In this document: in pieces, positions 21,330 through 31,974 of the stretch
Numbering within the stretch: position 1 is the stretch's first letter
Layout: every line of letters starts with the position of its first letter
Source of the DNA: Gentiana macrophylla
Lineage: Eukaryota; Streptophyta; Magnoliopsida; Gentianales; Gentianaceae
Direction: 5' to 3'
Length of the DNA stretch: 64,000 nt
Assembly: GCA_026214975.1 (NCBI GenBank)
Contig: CM047808.1
Coordinates: 57,314,583-57,378,582, forward strand
Translations under genes and position numbers: made by a program
The notes under the pieces: generated by a model
What the model saw: the letters and a program-made list of their open reading frames with translations, nothing else
The model's database searches: none
Told to the model about the DNA's origin: nothing

Positions 21330-22894
21330 AAACTCTACTTTGACTTGAACTCTCGTTCCCACATATTTCATAATCAAATGTACCGTAATAGATGCATTTG
21401 TCAATGACAAATGTATTGTACCAGACTTTCCTAGTTAAAGTACTCAGCTTACCAGCCCTCAGATGTGTCTTCCTAGATTCAGATTATAAGCTCTGAATGT
21501 TGAACAAATCTAGACACAACTAAAATTTTCTTTACTGAACAGATTTAGTGAGTGTATCAGCAAGATTATCATGAGTGCTGATCTTCCTCAACTGGATTCT
21601 CTTTTCATTCTTTAAAAAATGATACCTCACATCTATACAATTGGTTCACTCATGACGTACCTGATCCTTATCCAATCATATTACAGTTAAACTATCATAA
21701 TATATCTTAAATTTATCCCGATATAGACCCAAATCACTGACCAATACCTTCAACAAGATGCCCTCCTTGGCTGATTCAGTAAGAGCCATGTATTCTACCC
21801 TAGTAGTTGATAAAGCCATTGTTGCCTGAAGAGTCGCTTTCCAGCTGACCATTGAATAACCCAAAGTGAAACATAACCAGTCATTCATTTTCTGTTGTCC
21901 ACATCACCTTCATAATCAGCATCACAGTACCCTTTGACCAAACACTGAGCATCACCTTGATAAATGAGTCAAACATCTATTGTACCCATATGGTGCCTGA
22001 ACATCAATTTACCAAGTTTTTAATGTTCCTTTCTACGTGGATCCATAAACCTGCTTACAACACTGACTGCCTGTGCCAGATCAGACCTATTACAGACCAA
22101 GGCGTACACCAGACTACCCACTGAACTAGCATAGGGAACTTTTCTCATTTAGTCCTTCTCATTAGCTGATTGTCAAGCATAAACAGATAAATGCGCATTG
22201 GATACCAGAGTGGTATGTATTGTCTAAGTAGTAGACATGCCAAACCTAGCCAAAATCTTCTGAATATAACCTTGTTGAGACAAGAAAAGCTTCTTCTGAC
22301 TCATGTCTCTAAAGATCTCCATCTCCATAATTTTCTTTGTTGCACTCAAATATTTCATCTCAAATTCAATGCTGAGAAGGTCCTTCAGACTCTAAATATC
22401 ATACTTTCTTTCAGCAGCTATCAACATATCATCCAGATACAAGATAACGTAAATGAGTGATCCATCTCTCAGCTAACTGTGATACACAGTATAGTCATAT
22501 AGAATTCTGTTATAACCCAACTAGATCATGTACCTTTCAAACATTTTGTACCACTTCCTTGGAGCTTGCTTAAGTTCATACAAGGACTTCTTCAACTTAC
22601 AAACATAACACTCCTTCATAGTAACTTGGAAACCCTCTCGATGAGTCATGTATATCTCCTTATCCACATCACAATGTAGAAATGTTTTCTTCACATCTAA
22701 CTTCTCAAGTTCAAGTTCATGTTGTGCCACCTTTGCCAGTAATACCCATATGGAAGTGTGTCTAACTACTATTGAGAATGTCTCATCAAAGTTCACCCCT
22801 TTTTCTGACTGAATCCTCTTGCAACCAAACGTTCCTTATACTTGATTCCTTACGTGGATGTAATTACTTCCTTCTTCGTTAAGACTCTTTCACA
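21330..22894 (-). pseudogene. pol: 3' half of a Ty1/copia pol: reverse transcriptase and RNase H
   Basis: Minus-strand frames in order: YKERLVARGFSQK and NFDETFSIVV near 22800, then LDVKKTFLHCDVDKEIYM and LKKSLYELKQAPRKWYKMF (22521-22796). The catalytic YLDDMLIA box follows near 22417-22445, then RNase H SWKATLQATMALSTTRVEYM and ALTESAKEG (21676-21888), and a C-terminus ending near 21490. The domain has many stops. Its 5' half (protease to integrase) is at 57158-58490, separated by the gypsy block. The start of reverse transcriptase and the integrase C-terminal tail are missing on both sides. Confidence 0.88.
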
Positions 22895-22965
22895 AGTGAA
22901 TATGTTCTTTTTAAGAAATCGTATGACAACCTTGGTATCATTAGTGGGAAGAGCGTTGGAGATTA
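22895..22965 (-). other. Inverted 60-bp piece of gypsy integrase plus 11-bp filler
   Basis: 22895-22954 is the near-exact reverse complement of 50838-50895 (part of integrase in the same gypsy family), apart from one extra base in a T run. It is followed by GTTGGAGATTA, which matches nothing obvious, and then by plus-strand gypsy integrase sequence from 22966. This is a rearranged breakpoint between the copia half and the gypsy block. Confidence 0.85.
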
Positions 22966-24991
22966 CATGTAGGTGATCGAGTGTTATTGTACAATTCACG
23001 TTTAAAGTTGTTTCCAGGTAAGCTTAAATCAAGATGGACAGTCCATTTAAAGTAACACGGGTTTACAAAATGGAGTCATTGAACTAATCGATGGAAATAC
23101 AACTTTTATAGCCAATGGCCACGAGTAAAGTTATTTGTGGAGGAGAAGGAATCACACCGAAAGAAGAATTAATGCTATTGATTGATCCCCCCGACAAATT
23201 GAAAAGCAGAGGAAAATAAAAGAATCGAAAAGTCGAGAAACTAGAATCACCAATACCAGGTGCTATCTATCTTTACTCTACTTTTCTCAGTATTTTTAAT
23301 TATGTTTAAACTCTTTTCGCTCTTTTACCGGATGTAGACGTAAAAGAACCGGATGCCTTTTAGATAGAATAGGAGTTTTTGTTTTATTTGTTGAAGTTAG
23401 GTCTTGATAAAGATGTCGCGCTTTCTATAGAAGCTTTTTAGTTTTTGAACAAAACAAGAAATTGTTGAGAGAAATCGATTGAAAGAAGTTTGTAATGGAA
23501 CATCAAGAAGTGCGATAAAAGAAGGGCAAAGTTTCTAATGAGATGCGAGACTGTGGAAAAAGTGAACATGTTGAATGTTTGTGGGAAAAACACAACCAAA
23601 TCCTGGATGAGTGTTTGAATATTGTTAGGAAGGGAACGATTAGGTGGTTATCCTAAAATCCCGATGGAATTCGAGAGATAATTCAAATGCTTCATTTTTA
23701 GGAGTTAGGTTGATCGAAATATATATCGTAACTCCTAAGATTTAGAAATCGAAGAATCGTGAACCCTTAAGTTTTAGAGTCTTTTATTATATTTTATTTT
23801 ATAAAATTTTCATAACTTCAAAATTTTATAAAATTGGATCTTTATGAAATTTGAGGAGTTTTATAAAAGTTTTATAAAAGTTTTTTTAGTTTTAATTTAG
23901 ATGTTTTATAAGAGTTGATATAAATTTATTAAATTTTTATAAGCTTTTATTAAAGTGTTATAAAGATTTTATTAAATTTTTAGAAATTGTTATAAAATTA
24001 TAAAATTTCCTTCAAATTTTATTTTTAGTAAGTTTTAAATTTTATAAACTTATTTTTAAGATTTTAATTAAGTTTTATTAGAATTTTTATAAGTTTTCAT
24101 CAAAAATTATAAAAGAGAAAAAAAATCGAAAAAGTGGAAAATTTGGGCGCGGACCGATCCGCCTTAACCTTGACCCAGGTCCGGTCTAAAAAATCATAAA
24201 AAAGCCGGGGACCCTTTCTTTTCTTCTCTTCTTCTTCCCTAATTCTTCTAATAAATAAGACTTCACACACCCAAACCCCACCACTCTAAAATTTTATCAA
24301 TTCTTCTACAAAATTCACCTCTCACACTACCACTACTTGATTTCTTCCTCTTTTCATCTCCTCTCTTACACAAAAGTTTGGAAAAATCAAAAAATGATAA
24401 AAAAAAACAAGCCACATTTCATTCCGGCGACTTTTCAACTTTTCCGGCCTACTTTTCAACGTTTTCTACATATTAAGGTATAATTTACTTTATTTAGTTA
24501 TCAATTTCGTATTTTTCATAATTTTTTAGATTAATTTCAACTGTTTTGATTTTTGAGTGTGTTGTGACATTTTTATTTTTTGTTGTTTTTGTTGTTGTTT
24601 TTGTTGTTGATTGGCATTACCAATATCGTAGAATGGCTGAATGGAGTAGAGGAGCTGGAGACGGATGAAATTTTTCCGTCTAGAGATAGTCGAGTTGGAT
24701 TATTACCGGTTGATACACCGGGTTCGTCTACGATATAGAGAGTTTGTTGGTGGTTTGTTTAGGATGTTTACGTTTTAATAAGTTAAATTAAGTTAAGTTT
24801 GAAGTTTCTTTAGTTAAGTTTATGTTTTTCTTTTAAGTTTGTATTAATCTATCTTGTTTAATATATATATGTCTCAGTTTTTTAAGTTTGTTTGTTTTTA
24901 ATGATATAATTAGTATACGCTAAAAATAAAATCAGAATAATAACGATAATAGATAATTTTAATTTTATTTGTCCAACCTACTTATTTATTA
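22966..24991 (+). mobile_element. Truncated gypsy copy: integrase end and 3' non-coding region, part 1
   Basis: From CATGTAGGTGATCGAG the sequence is collinear with 51394-53407: the last integrase residues ([12 protein letters not shown]), then about 2 kb without long frames. This region holds long T/A-rich tracts and an altered form of the GC-rich palindrome block near 24150-24190. It is interrupted at 24992 by a Mutator-like element and resumes at 27733. It leads into the LTR at 29329, so two internal regions share one LTR. Confidence 0.9.
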
Positions 24992-25085
24992 GTGTTATTT
25001 GTTTATAAGGACGTGTTTTCAGACTTAATTAGACACTTAGGACACACATAAAAGATCATTAGTTATAAGGACAAAATAATACTTA

Positions 25086-25490
25086 TTGGACAAAATTAAC
25101 CCTATGTCCATGTATACAATTTTACTCGTTCAGTTAAAAAAAAAAGAAGGAAAATCCTTGGACTTCCATAACAACTCCGTTCAGCTCTTCTATGGCTCTT
25201 CTATGTCAGGAGATGTATCAAAAACATGCCAGAAATGTCCAACCCACCTCCCTCTTCCCCAAAATCACGACAATAAGCCACCCCAAACTCAGGCCGCCGG
25301 CAGGCCCTCCTCCATGGCCGATTTGGCCAACCGCTCCTCTCCTCTAGATTCGACGAATTTGATCCACAATCCGGTATCGAATCTGTCCAATTTGAGCTCC
25401 TCCGGCTTGGAATCGACGTCGATTGATGTTGAAACATCAAATAATGGGAGCAGTAGAGAGGAGTCTTCAAATTTACCTATCAATTTACAG
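25086..25490 (+). CDS. Exon 1 of an ORF carried by the Mutator-like element
   Basis: An open frame runs from the ATG at 25086 (other in-frame ATGs near 25206 and 25314) to a strong splice donor TTACAG|GTAAGG at 25490/25491, ending in phase 0. The last ~95 codons are Ser/Asn/Pro-rich, for example MADLANRSSPLDSTNL and SSSGLESTSIDVETSNN. GC content is clearly above the element's surroundings, which fits capture of a host 5' exon. I recognise no family. The first ATG lies near the terminal repeat, so the true start is uncertain. Confidence 0.5.
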
Positions 25491-26169
25491 GTAAGGAGTT
25501 TGGGTGTTGTTGAATTTCCTCGGGCAAGTGCTTCTGGTTCCTAGATAAATCTCTTCTTCCTAGATATGTCTTTTTAAATGCTGATGAAATTAATTATGGG
25601 AGGATGAGAGGAAATAGATCAAGAACTGTATATATATATATTATTTTTTTTTTCTTTTCTGGTCAAGAACTGTATTGAATCAGTCATGAATGTTGATGGA
25701 ATTGGCCTTGAGTTGGAAGAAAATGCAAGGAAATTTATGTATTTAAAAGCTATATAAATTCAACTGTTATATTGGCAAAAGAAGGGACGAGGGAAAAATT
25801 ATCAAGTTATCATTTTCCCCTTTTCAAACTTGATTGACTTGCATTTGTGTTTTATGAACATTTTCTATTGTGCATTTTCAACGGGAATTTGGGCAAAGTG
25901 GTAAATGTTGAGTCCATTTAACTAAAGCCTCGTGAGAGAGATCCAAATCCTATTGAATAGTACTATAAATACAAGCAATGTGCTCAATGTGTTTATAATT
26001 AAGCACTGTTGTCACTGCATCTTTTGAGAACTTGCTAATATTAAACTTGAAGATGCAATGACACGTGATGTCACTGCATCTTTTAATGTCATTGCATCTT
26101 TACATCTTTAAAAGTAGGGCTACATCCCAGCTTGGTGAGACTACTAATGTCTAATGTTTGCTTTTACAG

Positions 26170-26229
26170 GGCTTTCATGGCGACATTCTTGAGAGATGGA
26201 GGAATTGCTTGTTGAGTTATATGCTTTAA
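26170..26229 (+). CDS. Exon 2 of the ORF carried by the Mutator-like element
   Basis: A pyrimidine-rich acceptor TTGCTTTTACAG|GG precedes 60 bp that stay in the frame set by exon 1 (phase 0): GFHGDILERWRNCLLSYML, then TAA. The intron would be 679 bp (25491-26169), GT...AG. Keeping frame across the junction supports a real spliced unit, captured with its intron, of about 154 residues if the first ATG is used. Confidence 0.45.
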   Translation, partial: GFHGDILERWRNCLLSYML

Positions 26230-26549
26230 TTCTATTTGAAGGTGCTTTTGGAGTTGCTTTTGGTTTTCTATGATCATTGTCGTTCCTGTATGTATTTCGC
26301 TTTATTTTTAGATATGGCTTTCTTCCTGTATCATTGTTTATGATTATGAAAGGCTTTGGATGATGTTTTATTTTTTTTCCTTTCTTTTTTTGAGGAATGA
26401 TCCGGACACAACCGTTGTGACACAACGAGTGTCACATCATGTATCGACACCGTTGATCATGATGTAATAATGATCAATTAGTTTAGCATGCATCACCTTG
26501 AAACAAAGAAAGCAAAGATATACGTTGATGGTGGGTTTGTGTATGATTT

Positions 26550-27360
26550 GGCGATGTCACGGCATAAAATGCCAATATCACTGCTTAAATTGTTGATGTC
26601 ATCGCATAAATTGCGATGTCATCGCGCGTAAAATGTTGATGTCATCGCGATATCCGATTGCCGATGTCATCGCGATATATTGTTGATGTCACGCGTATAT
26701 GATTGCCGATATCATCGCATAAAATGTTGATATCACTGCATATATGATTTCCGATGTAACTGCATAAAAATATGAATTAAGGTGAAAGATTTATGTTGAT
26801 CGTAGTTTTATATCAAAAGATATAACCATTTGAAGTCGATTTTATGAAGAAAATAAATCGATTTTATGAAATTAAGTCGGAAAATATCAAATGTCATCAC
26901 GGTGTTGTTTTATCAAATGTCACTGCATCCCGGTGATCATCAGATCTCGATGGTCTCGCATCGCGGTGTCTTCGATCGGGGGTGGCCACTTCATCGCGGT
27001 GTCTCTACATCGGGTGTGGCAGCATCGCGATCGCGGTTTCACTTCATCGCGATGTCTCTACATATATGATTGCCGATGTCACTATATAAAATGTTGATGT
27101 CATTCATATATGATTCTTTGATGTCATCGCGTAAAATGTTGATGTCATCGCATATCCGATTGCCGATGTCATCGCGATAAATTGTTGATGCCACGCGATA
27201 TATGATTGCCGATGTCATTGCATATATGATTGCCGATGTCAATGCATCGCGGTGTCATTTCATCACGGTGTCTCTGCGTCGTGGTGGTCATCGATCGCGG
27301 TTGTCGACCCATTACGGTGTCACTTCATCGCGCGATCAATGGATCGCGGTGGTCGATGAT
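26550..27360. repeat. Degenerate tandem-repeat field inside the Mutator-like element
   Basis: Many imperfect units of roughly 45 bp built from GATTGCCGATGTCATCGCG and TGTTGATGTCATCGCG halves occur at about 26550-26760 and 27060-27250. They alternate with a second unit family, TCGCGGTGTCACTTCATCGCG, at about 26890-27060 and 27240-27360. CG content is high against an AT-rich background. Short ORFs here are repeat artefacts. Confidence 0.85.
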
Positions 27361-27732
27361 CACGCGTGGTCAATGTTTAAAAAAAGAATAAATCAACTTA
27401 TTCCGTCCAGAAAAAAAAAACAAAAAAAAAAAACAAACAAAAACCCAACATTCAGCGTCCAGTGAAGTAAAATAAAAAATTAAAAAAAAAAAAAAAAGAA
27501 AAGCAAAACACAACAGCAACATGAAATCTAATCTAAATTAAATAAACAAAGTAAATCAACATTCAGCATATGACTTCCGTTCCGGCTTTCTTCTTTTTTT
27601 TTTCCCTTCATTAAGGGTATTTGGGTCAATCTACCTATTTTTTGTCCTTATAACTAAGTGTTTGTTTTGAGTGTCCTTTTTGCCTAATTAAGTCCAATAT
27701 GCGTCCTTTTCAATAATTGTCCCTATTTATTA

Positions 27733-29328
27733 CTCATTGAACATCGGGACGATGCCACTTCGTAAGTGGGGAGTAAGAGTTAGGTTAGAAAATTCATTAA
27801 AATTTTCAAAAATTATAAAATTATAAAAATTTTATTACTTATTTTCAAATTTTTAGTAGTTAATATATAAATATGAATAAGAAATGATATAATTTGGAAG
27901 AATAATTTTTTAATTAAGTAAAGTATATTAGATATATTATAATTATATCTTATGTCTAATTTAGATTTTAATAAGATTTTAAGTTTATATAATTGAGTAA
28001 TTAATATTAGATATTGTTTTTATGAAATTATATAAGTATGTTGATAATTATAAGTAAAATTTTTAGAATCATTTTCTTTTCAATATGAATTATGAGTTTG
28101 GAATTGACTAGGGATGTCGATTTTTGCACTACAAAATATAACTAAAAGCCAAATAATAATTTACCTAAATAAATTTCCAATTTCTGTCCTTACCTCACTT
28201 TGATTAGAGTCGATCGAGACCTCACTCGAAATTGCTATTGTGATTAACTAGAAATAACCAACCTTTAGCTAATTTTGGTCTACATTTCCTTGAAATTCCA
28301 TGAAGTTTTGTGCGTCTTATGAAAAGAGATGGAGACATAAAAGCTAAGTTTTGGTATATCTTTGAGATTGGAAAGATTAGATAAGTATTAGTATATTCGA
28401 TCTTACCTCACGACACTTGCAATATAGTCGATTTTGGTAATAAGTTCGGATATATTAATATTCTAAATTAAGAACGAAGCACCATATTTACACATGTAAT
28501 TAATCGAATACTGCATCTTCCTTATCTCATGATCGACAAACTAAAAATAAAAGAATATATCGGTTGTAGCTACCAATGATTTGAGTGAGTAGGGTATTAT
28601 CACGAAATGTCCTATATCACTATGAGGTTAAAGCTCCCGATTGCCGATGATAGTAGTCCACTAGGTGTATTATCTCAAAATGTCCTATTGCTCTTTAATG
28701 AAGGCACGAGATAAAAAAAGAGAAAAAGTCGAATCATAAGATCTCAAGAATGATTACAAGTTTAAGGAAACCGGACTTGTAATTTTCGATCGAAAGAGTA
28801 GTACTCCGATCAATCTTGATGAAGCAATGCCTGTAAGTTTGATTTTCTACACACACTCACGCTTTTAGTTCTTAATCTTGAAAAAAAAAAGATGCTATTA
28901 ATCGAGATTACGTTTTTTTCAAGAATATGAAGATGTAGGTACGTACGACTTGCCTCTTTCTCTTTTTGATTTCCTTTTTTACGATTAACCAACATCTTGA
29001 GCCTAAACTTTATAAGCCATTTTTGTCGACTACCTGACCAAGTTTCCGATTCCAGGATTTCATAATAGTTGCGATTAAAAATAATTCTAATATTTTATTT
29101 ATACTTATTAAGTATTACATGTACAATTTTATCTAAATAATATTTGATTATTAAGCTATTTAATTTATATACACTTTCTGTCTTCTTATTAGCATAAGTA
29201 ATATATTTATAATATTGACAATATAAATTACATTAAAAACTGAAATCTGATCAATTATGTTATCTTTTAGTTATATATTACCGCTTATTTTTGCTCGAGG
29301 ACGATCAAAAGCTAAGTGGGGAGTAATT
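27733..29328 (+). mobile_element. Truncated gypsy copy: 3' non-coding region, part 2
   Basis: It resumes exactly after the Mutator-like insertion and is collinear with 53408-55002, down to the purine tract GCTAAGTGGGGAGTAATT that precedes the LTR start TGATGTATTA. Short frames here (for example minus 28810-28995) are not genes. Confidence 0.9.
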
Positions 29329-30089
29329 TGATGTATTATTTTTATATGATTAATTATACGTGATTTTATTATGTTTTATCGACAAATTCTATGTAAAATA
29401 TATGAAATTATGATATAATTGGTATGAAATGTTAGTCTTTATAGTTTAGTATAGTTAGTAGTAAAAGTTAGTAATTTATAGTATAAAGTCATAGTTTTTG
29501 CACCGGTTTTAGTGACCGGAGTGTCGTATTCTGCTTTACGCGGGTATTTTCTCGCTTGTTTCTTTGCGTAATCCTAAGATGAACTCAAATCCCGAGTATC
29601 GACACTTTTTGAAGTCAATTCAAGTCATTGGAAGGAAGTTATAAAGCGTCACAGATATAAGTCAAATGATCAAAAGGATAATCGTTTCTTAAATAAAAAT
29701 CCTGAGTATCGATGGGAATGGCCCTTCAAAAAGACGTTATCTGAAAAAGTGTTCTTAATGAAAGTTGAATATCTTCATATAAGCTTTCAAATGCAATTTA
29801 AATTATGAAGATTGGAGGTCTACAACTTAAACAGTGATCAAGTGGCTAATCGATTTGGGTTAATAAAAATCCCGAAATAGCTTCGGAGGAACACGAGGTA
29901 ATCAAGAAGGCGTTTTCTGGAGAAGAGTCCTTCATGAAAGTTGTAAAGTTTCTCGAGACCTTAATTTTGGCATTTCGTTTGCAATTTTTGGAGGTCTACA
30001 ACTCAAGATACGAATTTTACAAGTTTTAATTGCATAATTATCATATCGAAGGATCCAGAATGTGATGAGTTGTTACACTCATGATGATT

Positions 30090-30150
30090 CCGGACCGGTC
30101 CGGTCTAACTGCCGGCCCGGGCCGCCCTTTTGCACTTTGCCTATATATAG
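30090..30150 (+). promoter_or_regulatory. LTR promoter: GC palindrome and TATA box
   Basis: CCGGACCGGTCCGG (30090-30103) is a perfect 14-bp palindrome followed by TCTAA and GC-rich GCCGGCCCGGGCCGCCC. CTATATATAG at 30141-30150 is a good TATA box about 40 bp further on. The same layout is kept in LTR 2 (55761-55821). Transcription would start shortly downstream, giving a U3/R boundary near 30175. Confidence 0.6.
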
Positions 30151-30200
30151 AAGCTCATCACAGATCGATCGGGGGTACCAAAATATATATATACATCCTA

Positions 30201-30206
<6 letters not shown>

Positions 30207-30257
<51 letters not shown>
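30207..30257. repeat. (TA)n microsatellite in LTR 1
   Basis: About 50 bp of TA repeats just downstream of the predicted transcription start. The same place in LTR 2 (55871-55891) holds only about 20 bp. Confidence 0.95.
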
Positions 30258-30259
<2 letters not shown>

Positions 30260-31524
30260 TTTCTAGTTTTTGTTTAATTTCGTAGTTGTAAATAAGGCCT
30301 TACGCCGTAATAATGTAATTTTAGTATCGTTATAATGCTCGGGAAAATCTCGGAAGTTCGGTTTTGCTGAAGAAGTTGTAATGTCCGGAAAATACGATTT
30401 ACGAATCAACTGCCGTATTCGGGTAACTTTTCAAGTATTTATGTTTATGTTGTTTATTTTCATCTTTTAGTCGTTGTAATGTTTTTAGGCTAAATATAAT
30501 ACCGCCAAAGTTATGTAATCGGTTTTATTTCGATCTTTTCGTTAAAGAAATGTTGTTAAGTTAAAATGATTAAAATTGAGTTAATTGAATCTTTTTCTAT
30601 TTTGATCGTATTCGTATTGACGTATTTAATCGATCCGAGGAATTCATAATCTAATTATGAATTGACGCCTCATAGTTAGGTTATGAACTCGTTAATAGAA
30701 AAACCGGAGGCAAAATTGGCGTGTGAATAACGTGACAACGGAATCCGATTTCCTACCCGGGGTAGATTTGTTTTGGGAGAAATGAATCTTATTATAATTT
30801 GTACTCGAGATCGTAATAATGTTAAATCATCGCTTTAATTGAAACTTAAACCGAAAGTTGAATCGTCCGGCTTTGACAACTGGAGCCTTTTAAATAAAAT
30901 TGACCGCTTGACGAACGGAGTGACTCCTTTTATCTAAAGGTAGATTTGTACTTTCGGGACCTGCTCGGAAAAAACCGTAATAGATTGTGAACCTTGGATG
31001 ATGCAATGGACATATGACAATTTCATACGCTTTCGTGTGAGGAGGAATTGTTTACCTCAGAGTGCACCGTTTCATTTACTCAATTGGACCTAAAATAAAA
31101 GGAGAGATCGAACACATTTCATTTAATCGAAAGATCGTATAAACCAATTATATAAGTTTTGGCCGCTTCTCTAAAATTATCTGCTTTAATATTTTGGTAT
31201 CTATATATACTGATATATCTATATATATAAATTGCGTTTATGCATCTATATATATTTATGTATTTATATATATCATGTTAGTATAGTTTTTAATTTTCGT
31301 ATTTATTTTATGTTAACTAGAATAGTAGGAATCATGTTATAAAATTGCGGTTTAGATCGAGTTAATAACAGCTCTTTGGTGTTTAACCACACTTAGAAGA
31401 ATTACCAAGTTCCCTGAGGATTCGACACTCTGACTCACCATACTAGCACTACAGTTTGACCCGATACAATCGCCGGTTAAAGACCGGTTTAGCACTACGG
31501 GAAAAAGGCACTGTCAGATTTCCT

Positions 31525-31540
31525 CGCGCCGTTGCCGGGA
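31525..31540 (+). other. Primer-binding site of the full gypsy element (Asp tRNA type)
   Basis: CGCGCCGTTGCCGGGA differs only slightly from TGGCGCCGTTGCCGGGGA, the complement of the 3' end of plant tRNA-Asp, and lies 8 bp after the LTR end. The first bases (TGG to TCG) are altered. Confidence 0.75.
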
Positions 31541-31723
31541 ACGCCGCTAATTTCTTTTTGTGTCTATGGTTACTACTTGTATTAGCTCAAAATTCTCGAG
31601 AATAAGTCAACACTTTTCTTATCCCATTTCTATTTTATTTTTCGTTGATACTTACCTTATAGGTAAGTTACCAATTTTTTCTACTACTATCTATTTCGTG
31701 TTATTTTCTATTTTCGTTAGTTG

Positions 31724-31942
31724 ATGACCAGAAGTGGTAAGGCCCCACTCACTCTTTATAATCCTGACATAAACACTTACGAAGCGCGCTAAAGAGTAGA
31801 GAGTAAACGAGGTCATACTAGTCGTGGAAATCTCGACGAATCATCTTCAAACAGAAATACGAGAATGGTTTGAAATCAAGAATGAAACACCGAACAAGTA
31901 GTCGGAACATGCTCTAGGGCATGGACAGAACCCTATTAACCC

Positions 31943-31974
<32 letters not shown>

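Larger units (their letters stand above)
24992..27723. mobile_element. Mutator-like element (Pack-MULE type), 2.7 kb
   Basis: Perfect 9-bp duplications TATTTATTA flank it (24983-24991 and 27724-27732). The second gypsy copy has a single TATTTATTA at 53399-53407, a direct empty site. The termini form imperfect inverted repeats of about 85-90 bp that share GACTTAATTAG, AGGACAC and TAGTTATAAGGACAAAA. A 9-bp duplication with long terminal repeats is the Mutator signature. No transposase is present. Inside are a two-exon ORF (25086-26229) and a tandem-repeat field (26550-27360), so it is non-autonomous. Confidence 0.92.
29329..31516 (+). repeat. Gypsy LTR 1, shared by truncated and full copies
   Basis: It starts TGATGTATTATTTTTATATG after a polypurine tract and ends GGCACTGTCA before the primer site, 2,188 bp. 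The copy at 55003-57157 is near-identical along its length. It contains a 14-bp GC palindrome (30090-30103), a TATA box (30141-30150) and a TA microsatellite (30207-30257). It works as the 3' LTR of the truncated left copy and the 5' LTR of the full element. Confidence 0.93.

Noticed and set aside
25201..25483. Minus-strand ORFs of 64-89 aa opposite the MULE exon
   Set aside because: They are shadows of the plus-strand frame, which has a matching splice donor and acceptor and keeps frame.
26550..27360. CRISPR-like repeat array
   Set aside because: Units are contiguous and degenerate with no unique spacers, and they sit inside a plant Mutator-like element.
30062..30277. Two overlapping 60-70 aa ORFs in the gypsy LTR
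   Set aside because: They cover promoter, TATA box and TA repeat, have no homology-like motifs and differ between the two LTR copies.
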